14,195 bases of DNA from Gammaproteobacteria bacterium (GTDB lineage Bacteria > Pseudomonadota > Gammaproteobacteria > Steroidobacterales > JABDKV01). A program made the translations under genes and the position numbers. How positions within the stretch are numbered: the stretch's first letter is position 1; each line of letters starts with the position of its first letter. Positions 7,762 through 14,150 of this stretch are shown piece by piece. Location of the stretch: assembly GCA_029862285.1 (NCBI GenBank), contig JAOTXR010000014.1:1-14195 (forward strand), in the 5' to 3' direction. The notes below the pieces were generated by a model. It searched no databases and was not told the DNA's origin. It worked only from the letters and a program-made list of their open reading frames with translations.

Positions 7762-8627
7762 CACTCGATGTTCTGCACCTGCTCGCGCATTTGCTCTACC
7801 AGCACCTTGATATCAACGGCCAGTCGGGTGGTCTCGGGATCATTGGATTTCGATGCCAGCGTGTTCGCCTCACGATTGAACTCCTGCATAAGGAAATCCA
7901 ACCGGCGGCCTACCGCGTCGTTACGATCCAGCACTTTGCGCGTTTCGGTAATGTGGCTGTCGAGTCGGTCGAGTTCTTCGTCCACATCCATTTTCTGCGC
8001 CAGAATAACCAGCTCCTGCTCAACCCGGTCGCGATCGAAATCAGCGGTAAGTTCCGCCAAACGCGTGGTGAGTTTTTCGCGTATGCGCGCCCGTACGTCA
8101 GGCAAATGTCCACGAATGGTTTTGACGTGCGCCGCAACCGCGTCACAACGCTCGAGCAACATTTCACGGATTCGCGCGCCTTCATTGGCACGCGACTCAC
8201 TGAGTGCGGTCAGCGCTTCATCGAGCAACTCAACGGCGGCCTGCTCGACTGGCCCGAGGTCTCTCTCAGCCTCGGCAACGACCCCAGGCCAGCGCAACAG
8301 GCTCAACGGGTTCAGAGGCGATGGCGCATCCAATTGGCGGGCCACCTCGGCCGATCGCGCAATCACGCTGTCCAGCAGACGTTGGTTGACCTGGATGTCG
8401 CTGGCGGCCGAGTCTGAAAAATTCACTTTGAGGGTGGAGTCGATCTTGCCGCGACGCAGTCGGGAACTGATTGCCTTGCGACATGCCGACTCCAGCGATC
8501 TCAGGTCCTCGGGCAGGCGAAAGCCCATCTCCAGATACCGGTGGTTTACCGCCCGGATCTCCCAGACGATCTCGCCCCAGTCGGCGCGGCGACCGCGACG
8601 CGCAAAGGCTGTCATACTGCGAATCAT
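7761..8627 (-). CDS. yicC: YicC family endoribonuclease-like protein
   Basis: YicC proteins are widespread; E. coli YicC has been reported as an endoribonuclease acting on small RNAs, and many homologues were long annotated as a stress-induced protein. The product is 288 residues, almost the same as E. coli (287). The start MIRSMTAFARR matches the family N-terminus. It is followed by WGEIVWEIRAVNHRYLEMGFRLPEDLRSLE of the YicC N-terminal domain. The C-terminal DUF1732 part contains ELVILAQKMDVDEELDRLDSH, GRRLDFLMQEFNREANTLASKS and a closing DIKVLVEQMREQVQNIE. The frame is open further upstream, but the ATG at 8627 is fixed by homology. The ribosome site is weak. It is the first gene of the minus-strand run and is divergent from the PP2C gene 91 bases away. 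Confidence 0.95.
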   Translation of the reverse strand: MIRSMTAFARRGRRADWGEIVWEIRAVNHRYLEMGFRLPEDLRSLESACRKAISSRLRRGKIDSTLKVNFSDSAASDIQVNQRLLDSVIARSAEVARQLDAPSPLNPLSLLRWPGVVAEAERDLGPVEQAAVELLDEALTALSESRANEGARIREMLLERCDAVAAHVKTIRGHLPDVRARIREKLTTRLAELTADFDRDRVEQELVILAQKMDVDEELDRLDSHITETRKVLDRNDAVGRRLDFLMQEFNREANTLASKSNDPETTRLAVDIKVLVEQMREQVQNIE

Positions 8628-8661
8628 TATGTCGCTCTGGCATTTACTGATTTCACGCCGC

Positions 8662-8689
8662 AATGTACCGTGTTTGGTGCAAGCGGCAA
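8662..8689 (-). promoter_or_regulatory. candidate promoter of the yicC operon
   Basis: In the 91-base divergent gap (8628-8718), the minus strand carries TTGCCG (8689-8684) and TACATT (8667-8662) with a 16-base spacer. Each hexamer matches the sigma70 consensus at 4 of 6 positions. Transcription would start near 8655, about 28 bases before the yicC ATG. I see no equally good plus-strand promoter for the PP2C gene in this gap, though it must be there or inside yicC. Weak evidence. Confidence 0.3.
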
Positions 8690-8718
8690 AGCAACTCCTG
8701 TCCGATTTGGAAGCCTGA

Positions 8719-9474
8719 TTGCAGATCGAGATCGCAAAATACAGCCATATCGGCAATCGCGAAGAGAATCAGGATCGGGTCGAGATACTGATTGGCGATC
8801 ATAGTGTGCTGGCCATGGTGCTGGACGGCATGGGTGGACATTCGGCCGGCGCCGAGGCGGCAATGACAGCCATTGCGACGATGTCGGAAAAATTCCGCAT
8901 GAGCAAACAGCCACTGCCATTCCCCGAACGATTCCTGTCGCGCACGATTGGCGACGCGCACGAGGCGCTGGTGATTCTTGGCCGCGACCAACACCTCGAT
9001 GCAAAACCACGGGCTACTTGCGCGATCTGTCTGGTTCAGGAGGATATCGCCTACTGGGCTCATCTTGGGGACAGCCGCGTATACCACCTGCGCGACAACC
9101 GGGTGGTGCAGCGAACCCGTGACCATACCCACGTCGAACTGTTGTTACAGGAAGGCCTGATAGAAGAATCAGAAATAGCCAATCACCCGATGCGCAGTTT
9201 TGTCGAACATTGCCTCGGCGGCGACCGTGCCAAACCAACGGCAACTGTTTCCGAACCCTATCTGCTGCAAGAAAATGACACGCTGTTGTTGTGCTCCGAC
9301 GGTTTTTGGGGTGGCTTGGCGGACAACGACATTGCTGCTGCTTTTGCCGCTACCGGCGGTAATTTCAATCTGCAAAAGAAACTGGAAGAGCTGGTCGACC
9401 TCGCTGTGGCGAATAACACGCCTGGCAGCGATAATACGACCGCGGCCGCCATGATCTGGCGTGGAACTGACTAG
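8719..9474 (+). CDS. PP2C-type Ser/Thr protein phosphatase (Stp-like)
   Basis: A 251-residue soluble metal-dependent phosphatase of the PPM/PP2C family, the type that reverses Hanks-type kinase phosphorylation in bacteria. Motifs are complete and in order: SHIGNREENQD (9-19), LDGMGGH (35-41) with D36, AHLGDSRVYHL (114-124) with D118, RDHTHVELLLQEGLI (134-148), LCSDGFWGGL (191-200) with D194, and GSDNTTA (236-242) with D238. The aspartates are the two-metal-site ligands, so it should be active. No transmembrane segment or extra domain is seen. The start is TTG at 8719: a stop codon lies directly before it, GGAAG is five bases upstream, and the next ATG would destroy the first motif. No kinase gene lies in the window. 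It leads a plus-strand run with rph nine bases downstream. Confidence 0.93.
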   Translation: MQIEIAKYSHIGNREENQDRVEILIGDHSVLAMVLDGMGGHSAGAEAAMTAIATMSEKFRMSKQPLPFPERFLSRTIGDAHEALVILGRDQHLDAKPRATCAICLVQEDIAYWAHLGDSRVYHLRDNRVVQRTRDHTHVELLLQEGLIEESEIANHPMRSFVEHCLGGDRAKPTATVSEPYLLQENDTLLLCSDGFWGGLADNDIAAAFAATGGNFNLQKKLEELVDLAVANNTPGSDNTTAAAMIWRGTD

Positions 9475-9483
9475 CAAAATCGA

Positions 9484-10215
9484 ATGAATCAGCAAACTTC
9501 TCGTCCCAGCGGGCGCGCCAATGACGCGCTGCGCGACATCACGCTGACGCGTGACTACCTGCCGAACGCCGAGGGCTCGGTGCTTACTTGCTTTGGCGAT
9601 ACCCGGGTGATTTGCACTGCCAGCGTGGATAATCGTGTTCCGTCGTTCTTGCGTGGCAGCGGCAGAGGCTGGGTAACGGGTGAATATGGCATGTTGCCGC
9701 GATCGACCAATACCCGTATGAACCGCGAGGCTGCGCGTGGCAAACAATCGGGCCGCACCCAGGAAATACAGAGACTCATTGGTCGTTCGTTGCGTGCAAT
9801 CGTCAATCTCGAAGCACTGGGCGAGCGCACCATTACCCTCGACTGCGACGTTATTCAAGCCGATGGAGGCACCCGCACCGCGGCAATTAGCGGCGCCTAC
9901 GTGGCGCTCGCAAGTGCCACCGGCAACCTGCTCGCCAAGGGTGAGCTGGCGGACAATCCACTGCACGGTCAGGTCGCGGCGGTGTCGGTGGGAATCTACT
10001 GCGGCATGCCGGTGCTCGATCTCGACTATGCAGAGGACAGCGCCGCTGAAACTGACTTCAATGTCGTCATGAACGACGCCGGCGCCTTCATTGAGATTCA
10101 GGGGACCGCCGAGGGCCACGCGTTCAGACGCAATGAGCTCGACGTCATGCTCGATCTCGCCGCCGGTGGTATTGAAACCATTATGCAGTTGCAACGCACG
10201 GCCCTGGCCGGCTGA
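9484..10215 (+). CDS. rph: ribonuclease PH
   Basis: RNase PH is a phosphate-dependent 3'-5' exoribonuclease that trims tRNA precursors and structured RNA ends, working as a hexameric ring. The 243-residue product matches the family length (238 in E. coli). Seen in order: [19 protein letters not shown] (7-25), [12 protein letters not shown] (37-48), EYGMLPRST (67-75), [16 protein letters not shown] (90-105) for phosphate binding, [16 protein letters not shown] (120-135), and [17 protein letters not shown] (179-195) containing the metal-binding D185 and D191. IEIQGTAEG follows at 203-211. Nothing appears missing, unlike the truncated E. coli K-12 allele. The ATG at 9484 has no strong ribosome site, suggesting read-through translation from the phosphatase gene nine bases upstream. 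rdgB starts four bases after its stop. Confidence 0.97.
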   Translation: MNQQTSRPSGRANDALRDITLTRDYLPNAEGSVLTCFGDTRVICTASVDNRVPSFLRGSGRGWVTGEYGMLPRSTNTRMNREAARGKQSGRTQEIQRLIGRSLRAIVNLEALGERTITLDCDVIQADGGTRTAAISGAYVALASATGNLLAKGELADNPLHGQVAAVSVGIYCGMPVLDLDYAEDSAAETDFNVVMNDAGAFIEIQGTAEGHAFRRNELDVMLDLAAGGIETIMQLQRTALAG

Positions 10216-10219
10216 ACCG

Positions 10220-10807
10220 ATGCGGCAGATAGTCGTGGCCACCGGCAATCGGGGCAAACTGCGGGAGATACGCGCGCTGCTTGGCGATGATTTCGAACTC
10301 ACCGTCCAGTCAGAATTCGATGTCCCTGAAGCCGATGAAACCGGACTGACTTTCGTCGAGAACGCGATACTGAAAGCGCGCAATGCCGCACAACACACCG
10401 GCCATGCTGCAATCGGCGAGGACTCCGGGCTGGAAGTCGATGCATTGTCAGGATCTCCCGGGATCTATTCCGCTCGGTATGCAGGTAAAAACGCCTCAGA
10501 TACCGACAACAACCAAAAACTGCTCGCTGCGCTTGCCGGAACCGACAAGCGCACGGCACGTTATCGCTGTGTCGCTGTATTCATGCGTCATGCCGGGGAT
10601 CCGGCGCCGTTGATCTGCGAAGGCACGTGGGAAGGGAGCATCGGCATCACGCCGGCTGGCGACAACGGCTTTGGTTACGATCCTTTGTTTTTACCGGCGA
10701 ACAGCGACCGCACCGCCGCCGAGATGTTGCCGTCAGAAAAAAATCGCGTGAGCCATCGGGCCCGGGCGCTATCGTTGTTGGCGCACCACCTGACAGCCTG
10801 GAACTGA
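10220..10807 (+). CDS. rdgB: XTP/dITP pyrophosphatase (non-canonical purine NTPase)
   Basis: RdgB hydrolyses deaminated purine nucleotides (XTP, ITP, dITP) to monophosphates and keeps them out of DNA and RNA. The 195-residue product equals the usual size (197 in E. coli). Landmarks of the HAM1/RdgB family are VATGNRGKLREI (6-17), GLTFVENAILKARNAA (42-57) with E47, GEDSGLEVDAL (66-76) with the proposed catalytic D68, GIYSARYAG (81-89), GDNGFGYDPLF (147-157), and SEKNRVSHRARAL (172-184). The frame is open far upstream inside rph, but the ATG at 10220, four bases after the rph stop, gives the exact family N-terminus. The ribosome site is weak, so coupling with rph is likely. It overlaps hemW by one base (TGATG). 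The rph-rdgB-hemW order is common in proteobacteria. Confidence 0.97.
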   Translation: MRQIVVATGNRGKLREIRALLGDDFELTVQSEFDVPEADETGLTFVENAILKARNAAQHTGHAAIGEDSGLEVDALSGSPGIYSARYAGKNASDTDNNQKLLAALAGTDKRTARYRCVAVFMRHAGDPAPLICEGTWEGSIGITPAGDNGFGYDPLFLPANSDRTAAEMLPSEKNRVSHRARALSLLAHHLTAWN

Positions 10808-11976
10808 TGAGTCTGCAACAGCAGCCGCCATTATCACTCTATGTGCACTTTCCCTGGTGTGTGCGCAAGTGCCCCTATTGCGACTTCAATTCGCACACGC
10901 TGCGGCGAGAACTGCCGGAGCAGACGTATGTCGATGCCCTGCTCAAAGATCTGGATGAAGAACTGTCACGCAGCGCCGGACGGCCCGTCGTTTCGGTTTT
11001 TATCGGTGGCGGCACACCCAGCCTGATATCGCCGGAACAGATCGCGCGTGTGCTGGAACGGCTGGCTGGCAGATTGGATCCCGACGCTGAGGTAACGCTG
11101 GAAGCCAACCCAGGTACCCTCGATAGCAGTCGTTTTGCCGGATACCGCGACGCAGGTATCACGCGCCTGTCGGTCGGCGTGCAGAGCTTCGACGATCGTT
11201 GTTTGCGGGCGATAGGACGCATCCACGATTCCGGCACCGCGCGCGCAGCCGTCGAGATGGCGATGGCGACCGGCTTCAGCCGGGTGAACCTGGACCTGAT
11301 GTACGGCTTGCCGGGGCAAACAGCGGCGATGGCGGCGACTGACGCCCGCATCGCCTGTGAGCTGGATCCGGGACATATCTCGCACTATCAACTAACACTG
11401 GAACCGGGGACTGTGTTTCACAAGTCGCCGCCGCCGTTGCCGGACGACAACAGTCTCTGGCGCATGCAGCTCGAGTGTGTGGCTGTGTTTGCAGCTGCCG
11501 GCTATCGTCATTATGAGATTTCGGCGTTGGCCCGTCCCGGGCATCGCTGCCGCCACAATCTCAACTACTGGCTGTTCGGCGATTACCTGGGTGTAGGCGC
11601 CGGGGCGCATGGCAAGCTGACTGGCAACGGGCAAATCACCAGACGACACAAGCCACGCTCTCCAGGCCACTACATGGCTGCTGTCACCCGTTGCGATTGG
11701 CCGGAGCATCAGCTGGGCGAGGCGGAACGTCCCTTCGAATTCATGCTGAATGCACTGCGGCTGAATCATGGTTTTCCTCAGGATCTCTACCAGTCGCGAA
11801 CCGGCCGGGACATTGCGGAAATCCTGCCGCTCTGTCGGACAGCACAGGCACGCAAACTACTGGAATTCGAGGAGGGCTGGTGCCGGCCGACACCACTCGG
11901 CCGTCGTTTCCTGGACGATCTGCAAAGCCTGTTTTTACCCGCGGATTCCGCTACGAGCCAACCGGCAGAACCATAG
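10807..11976 (+). CDS. hemW: radical SAM heme chaperone HemW (formerly YggW)
   Basis: HemW binds heme and a 4Fe-4S cluster and is implicated in delivering heme to respiratory membrane enzymes. It is often misannotated as coproporphyrinogen III dehydrogenase HemN. The 389-residue product fits HemW (378 in E. coli) rather than the longer HemN. The cluster motif is C18-VRK-C22-PY-C25-DF, the CxxxCxxC pattern with no further Cys after C25, as in HemW but not HemN. Other signs are FIGGGTPSLI (65-74), EANPGTLD (99-106), the LSVGVQSFDD segment (121-130), NLDLMYGLPGQT (161-172) and the HNLNYW motif (250-255) typical of HemW, followed by GVGAGAHG. The start is the ATG inside the rdgB stop (TGATG), giving the usual short N-terminus SLYVHFPWC. 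It is last in the phosphatase-to-hemW run. Confidence 0.95.
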   Translation: MSLQQQPPLSLYVHFPWCVRKCPYCDFNSHTLRRELPEQTYVDALLKDLDEELSRSAGRPVVSVFIGGGTPSLISPEQIARVLERLAGRLDPDAEVTLEANPGTLDSSRFAGYRDAGITRLSVGVQSFDDRCLRAIGRIHDSGTARAAVEMAMATGFSRVNLDLMYGLPGQTAAMAATDARIACELDPGHISHYQLTLEPGTVFHKSPPPLPDDNSLWRMQLECVAVFAAAGYRHYEISALARPGHRCRHNLNYWLFGDYLGVGAGAHGKLTGNGQITRRHKPRSPGHYMAAVTRCDWPEHQLGEAERPFEFMLNALRLNHGFPQDLYQSRTGRDIAEILPLCRTAQARKLLEFEEGWCRPTPLGRRFLDDLQSLFLPADSATSQPAEP

Positions 11977-12022
11977 TGCGATGCAGCATCCGGGGGAATG
12001 CGTAGGGCACGCCCTGGCCAAT

Positions 12023-12031
12023 TTATGCACA
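12023..12031 (+). promoter_or_regulatory. consensus DnaA box TTATGCACA
   Basis: The nonamer TTATGCACA fits the TTATNCACA DnaA-binding consensus exactly. It lies 184 bases before the paired boxes at 12216-12238, with an AT-rich block between, so it may belong to the same site. Alone it would be unremarkable. Confidence 0.45.
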
Positions 12032-12190
12032 AGCGGGCGAATCAGCCGGCCAGTGGCTCGAATTTCACCCCATGCACCCCGCGTTACCTGCCCTTCTGTA
12101 AAATAGCTTATTGATTTTTCTACCATTTATGCCAGCTGCTGCGGTTTTCGCCAATTTGACAATATCTTGGAGAAACAAGGAGATTCAGGC

Positions 12191-12238
12191 TTGAGCACAA
12201 CGGCCGTCCACAGAGTTATCCACAGAATTTGTGGATAA
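12191..12238. promoter_or_regulatory. DnaA-box cluster with two perfect inverted boxes
   Basis: TTATCCACA (12216-12224, plus) and TGTGGATAA (12230-12238, the same box on the minus strand) are both perfect strong DnaA boxes. They are separated by GAATT and extend to a 10-bp-arm palindrome at 12215-12239. Upstream in the plus orientation lie two weaker boxes, CCGTCCACA (12204-12212) and TTGAGCACA (12191-12199), at 12-13 base spacing. The T-rich side of the palindrome is not where a terminator needs it. It could regulate rpmE, titrate DnaA, or be part of an origin. Confidence 0.6.
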
Positions 12239-12315
12239 CAAAAAACTGCCGGAATAACCTCAGCTTAACTAAAAAGTCTTAAAGCCAAGTGTTAAGAAAG
12301 AGGGGCTAAACCCGG

Positions 12316-12344
12316 TTGCCTGTGTACCCCAAACGGGCTATCCT
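12316..12344 (+). promoter_or_regulatory. probable sigma70 promoter of rpmE with GC-rich discriminator
   Basis: TTGCCT (12316-12321) and TATCCT (12339-12344) are spaced by 17 bases, each matching the consensus at 4 of 6 positions. The following GCGCGCCC discriminator is GC-rich, as in stringently repressed ribosomal promoters. The start site would be near 12351, leaving a leader of about 32 bases before the rpmE ATG. Confidence 0.5.
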
Positions 12345-12382
12345 GCGCGCCCTTTTCGACACAGTCTGACGCAGTTCGAACC

Positions 12383-12589
12383 ATGAAGCATGATATCCAT
12401 CCAAAATACGAAGAGATGACGGTAAGTTGTAGCTGCGGCAACAGCTTTAAAACCCGATCGACATTATGCGAAGACCTGCACGTGGAAGTCTGTTCGAAAT
12501 GCCACCCGTTTTTCACCGGCAAACAGAAGATTGTCGATTCGGGTGGCCGCGTGGACAAGTTCCGCCGCAAGTACGGGATGTCGACCTGA
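12383..12589 (+). CDS. rpmE: 50S ribosomal protein L31, zinc-binding type
   Basis: L31 bridges the ribosomal subunits at the central protuberance. The 68-residue product has the normal length and the zinc-binding (C+) form: C16 and C18 in VSCSCGN, then C37 and C40 in the [14 protein letters not shown] stretch. The C-terminus [10 protein letters not shown] is typical. The N-terminal [20 protein letters not shown] is diagnostic of rpmE as opposed to the zinc-free paralogue (ykgM/rpmE2 type), which lacks these cysteines. The ATG at 12383 has no strong ribosome site, perhaps because L31 translation is controlled by its leader. The gene stands alone behind its own promoter. The M48 peptidase gene begins 23 bases after its stop and may be cotranscribed. 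Confidence 0.97.
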   Translation: MKHDIHPKYEEMTVSCSCGNSFKTRSTLCEDLHVEVCSKCHPFFTGKQKIVDSGGRVDKFRRKYGMST

Positions 12590-12612
12590 CCGAATCTCCC
12601 CCGGCCGACGGG

Positions 12613-14067
12613 TTGACTACAATCTGGCAAATATTCGTGGCCCTTCTTATCGTGGTGGGTATCACCGCCTCCGATCCCGCGTGGGCAAAAAAGAAGCAAG
12701 ATAAGGAAAACAACGCCGAGCAAACTGAGTTTGGCGATGCGGCGCTGGGTCGCAAGTATCACCAACAAATCGTCGACACATACGGCGAGTACGACATCAA
12801 CGGCCTGGCTGAATACGTGCAGCAGATCGGCAGTGAAGTTGCGGCGCACGCGACCGGCGAAAAGTACACCTGGCATTTCACTGTCCTCGACGACGAAAAC
12901 ATCAACGCATTTGCTACGCCGGGTGGTTACGTGTACGTCACTCGAGCGCTAATCGTGCATCTGAACACCCAGGCGCAGTTGGCCGCTGTCCTCGGTCATG
13001 AGGTCGGGCATATCACGGCGCGGCATGCGGCACGTCAATACACGGCTGCGCGCGTGGTCGGCAAGGTCACCGATTCAATTGGCCCCACGACCGGTTTCAG
13101 CCTGGGCACACTGTTTGGTGCCGGACTGGTGCGTGGCTATGGCCGGGAAATGGAACTGGAAGCCGATGAGAGTGGCGCCCAGATGATCCGTGATGCTGGT
13201 TATGATCCACACGCGATGCTGGAAGTGATCGAGTTGTTGAAAGCACGCGATCAGTACGACTCGACCGGCAAAGAGAAAGAGACCGGCGATCCGTATCATG
13301 CAATGCTCGCGTCGCATCCGGATAAAGATCGGCGGCTGCTGGAGCTGGCAACAGAAGCCAGGGAGTCCGGTGCTATCACTCGCGATGACGGTCGGAACGA
13401 ATTTCTGCGTCACATCGATGGCATCGCCTGGGCCGGCAGCGCTGCGCAGGGTGTCATACGGGACAGCCGGTTCCTGCACAACGATCTCGATTTCGCGCTC
13501 AGCTTTCCTGAACAATGGACCATTCAGAATTTGCCTGACCGTCTCCTTGCGTGGGCCCCTGAACGGGCAGGAATGATGCAGATCACTCTGGTAGATCGCG
13601 CTGACCGCAAGCGCCGGAAAATTCCGGTCGACAAGTTCCTGCAGAAGGTAACCGGCCTGAGACGCTGGCAGAATGCCCGGGTCGTTGATATCAACGGCCT
13701 GGAAGGGTTTATCGCCACGGCGAAAAACATGGGTTCCCCTTTCGGCGTGCGGACCGGGCGGATCGCGGTGATTTTCCACGGTGACAATGCGTTCATTTTC
13801 AATGGGGTCACACAGGACAACGATCGTCAACGCAAATACGATCGCGCGTTCGACAGCATAATCAAGAGCACCCGTCGACTGGCCGGCCCCGACCGCGAAC
13901 TGGCTCAACCGCAAGCCGTGCGTATCGTTCAGGTTAGCGAAGACAGCGATCTGTCGGCGTTCGAGATCGAAAACGTCAATGATCCGGTTGCATTGTTACG
14001 TCTGCTGAACGGGCTGTACCCGGATGGCGAGCCGCAACCGGGCGATTCCATCAAGATAATCCGCTGA
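12613..14067 (+). CDS. secreted M48 family zinc metalloprotease
   Basis: From the TTG at 12613 the product is 484 residues. A hydrophobic N-terminus (about 3-18) ending in DPAWA|KK suggests a signal peptide, so the enzyme is probably periplasmic, or membrane-tethered if uncleaved. The peptidase M48 core runs about 42-250: NAFATPGGYVYVTRAL (99-113), the zinc motif LGHEVGH (127-133), E181-LEAD as third-ligand region, and SHPDKDRR (234-241). It has no TPR array like that of BepA; instead it carries about 230 further residues of unknown fold. These include LDFALSFPEQW (291-302) and a LysM-like end with LLNGLYPDGEPQPGDSIKII (464-483). Related enzymes act in outer-membrane protein quality control, which I infer but cannot prove here. 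The start is uncertain: there is no in-frame ATG between the rpmE stop and the signal peptide, and an ATG inside rpmE (12466) is unlikely. Confidence 0.85.
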   Translation: MTTIWQIFVALLIVVGITASDPAWAKKKQDKENNAEQTEFGDAALGRKYHQQIVDTYGEYDINGLAEYVQQIGSEVAAHATGEKYTWHFTVLDDENINAFATPGGYVYVTRALIVHLNTQAQLAAVLGHEVGHITARHAARQYTAARVVGKVTDSIGPTTGFSLGTLFGAGLVRGYGREMELEADESGAQMIRDAGYDPHAMLEVIELLKARDQYDSTGKEKETGDPYHAMLASHPDKDRRLLELATEARESGAITRDDGRNEFLRHIDGIAWAGSAAQGVIRDSRFLHNDLDFALSFPEQWTIQNLPDRLLAWAPERAGMMQITLVDRADRKRRKIPVDKFLQKVTGLRRWQNARVVDINGLEGFIATAKNMGSPFGVRTGRIAVIFHGDNAFIFNGVTQDNDRQRKYDRAFDSIIKSTRRLAGPDRELAQPQAVRIVQVSEDSDLSAFEIENVNDPVALLRLLNGLYPDGEPQPGDSIKIIR

Positions 14068-14080
14068 CAATCCCGTAGAA

Positions 14081-14144
14081 CGAAAGGTACCGCAGCGAAA
14101 GGTACCGGGCACCGAAAGGTACCGCAGCGAAAGGTACCGGGCAC
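14081..14144. repeat. perfect tandem repeat, 2 x 32 bases, four CGAAAGGTACCG cores
   Basis: Units 14081-14112 and 14113-14144 are identical. Each contains two copies of CGAAAGGTACCG separated by CAG and followed by GGCAC, giving four cores at 14081, 14096, 14113 and 14128. Each core carries the palindrome GGTACC, and GGTACC-G-GGCACC can form a small imperfect hairpin. It begins 14 bases after the M48 gene stop. It is too short and too closely spaced for a CRISPR array. Confidence 0.85.
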
Positions 14145-14150
14145 CCGACG

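Larger units (their letters stand above)
11977..12382. other. 406-base intergenic region hemW-rpmE
   Basis: No convincing gene is seen. It holds a small AGGGC-AC-GCCCT hairpin (12004-12015) after hemW with no T-run, and a consensus DnaA box TTATGCACA (12023-12031). There is a very AT-rich stretch 12101-12130 (6 G/C in 30), a perfect TTGACA (12156-12161) without a matching -10, and a ribosome-site-like AAGGAG (12177-12182) ahead of a 15-codon TTG frame. A DnaA-box palindrome lies at 12215-12239, then an AT-rich stretch 12241-12300 (21 G/C in 60) with a CTTAAC/GTTAAG inverted repeat (12264-12269 and 12291-12296), then the probable rpmE promoter. Confidence 0.7.

Noticed and set aside
7350..8718. 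Long plus-strand open frames opposite gmk and yicC
   Set aside because: Low-complexity Arg/Ser-rich translations typical of antisense frames in GC-rich genes; gmk and yicC are unambiguous.
9169..10398. Long minus-strand open frame of 409 codons
   Set aside because: It lies opposite the PP2C gene and rph, both of which have complete motif sets; its translation shows no recognisable domain.
10807..11976. HemN (oxygen-independent coproporphyrinogen III oxidase)
   Set aside because: The length, the CxxxCxxC motif without the extra Cys, and HNLNYW fit HemW instead.
12156..12184. Perfect TTGACA as a promoter
   Set aside because: No acceptable -10 hexamer at 16-18 bases downstream.
12215..12239. 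The palindrome as a Rho-independent terminator of hemW
   Set aside because: The A-run follows it on the plus strand, so the transcript would end in A, not U. The arms match the DnaA box exactly, which explains them better.
12466..12612. M48 start at an ATG inside rpmE
   Set aside because: It would add about 49 residues with Arg- and Pro-rich composition before the signal peptide and overlap rpmE by over 120 bases.
14081..14144. CRISPR-like repeats
   Set aside because: Cores are only 12 bases, spacers are 3-5 bases and identical between units, and there are no cas genes.
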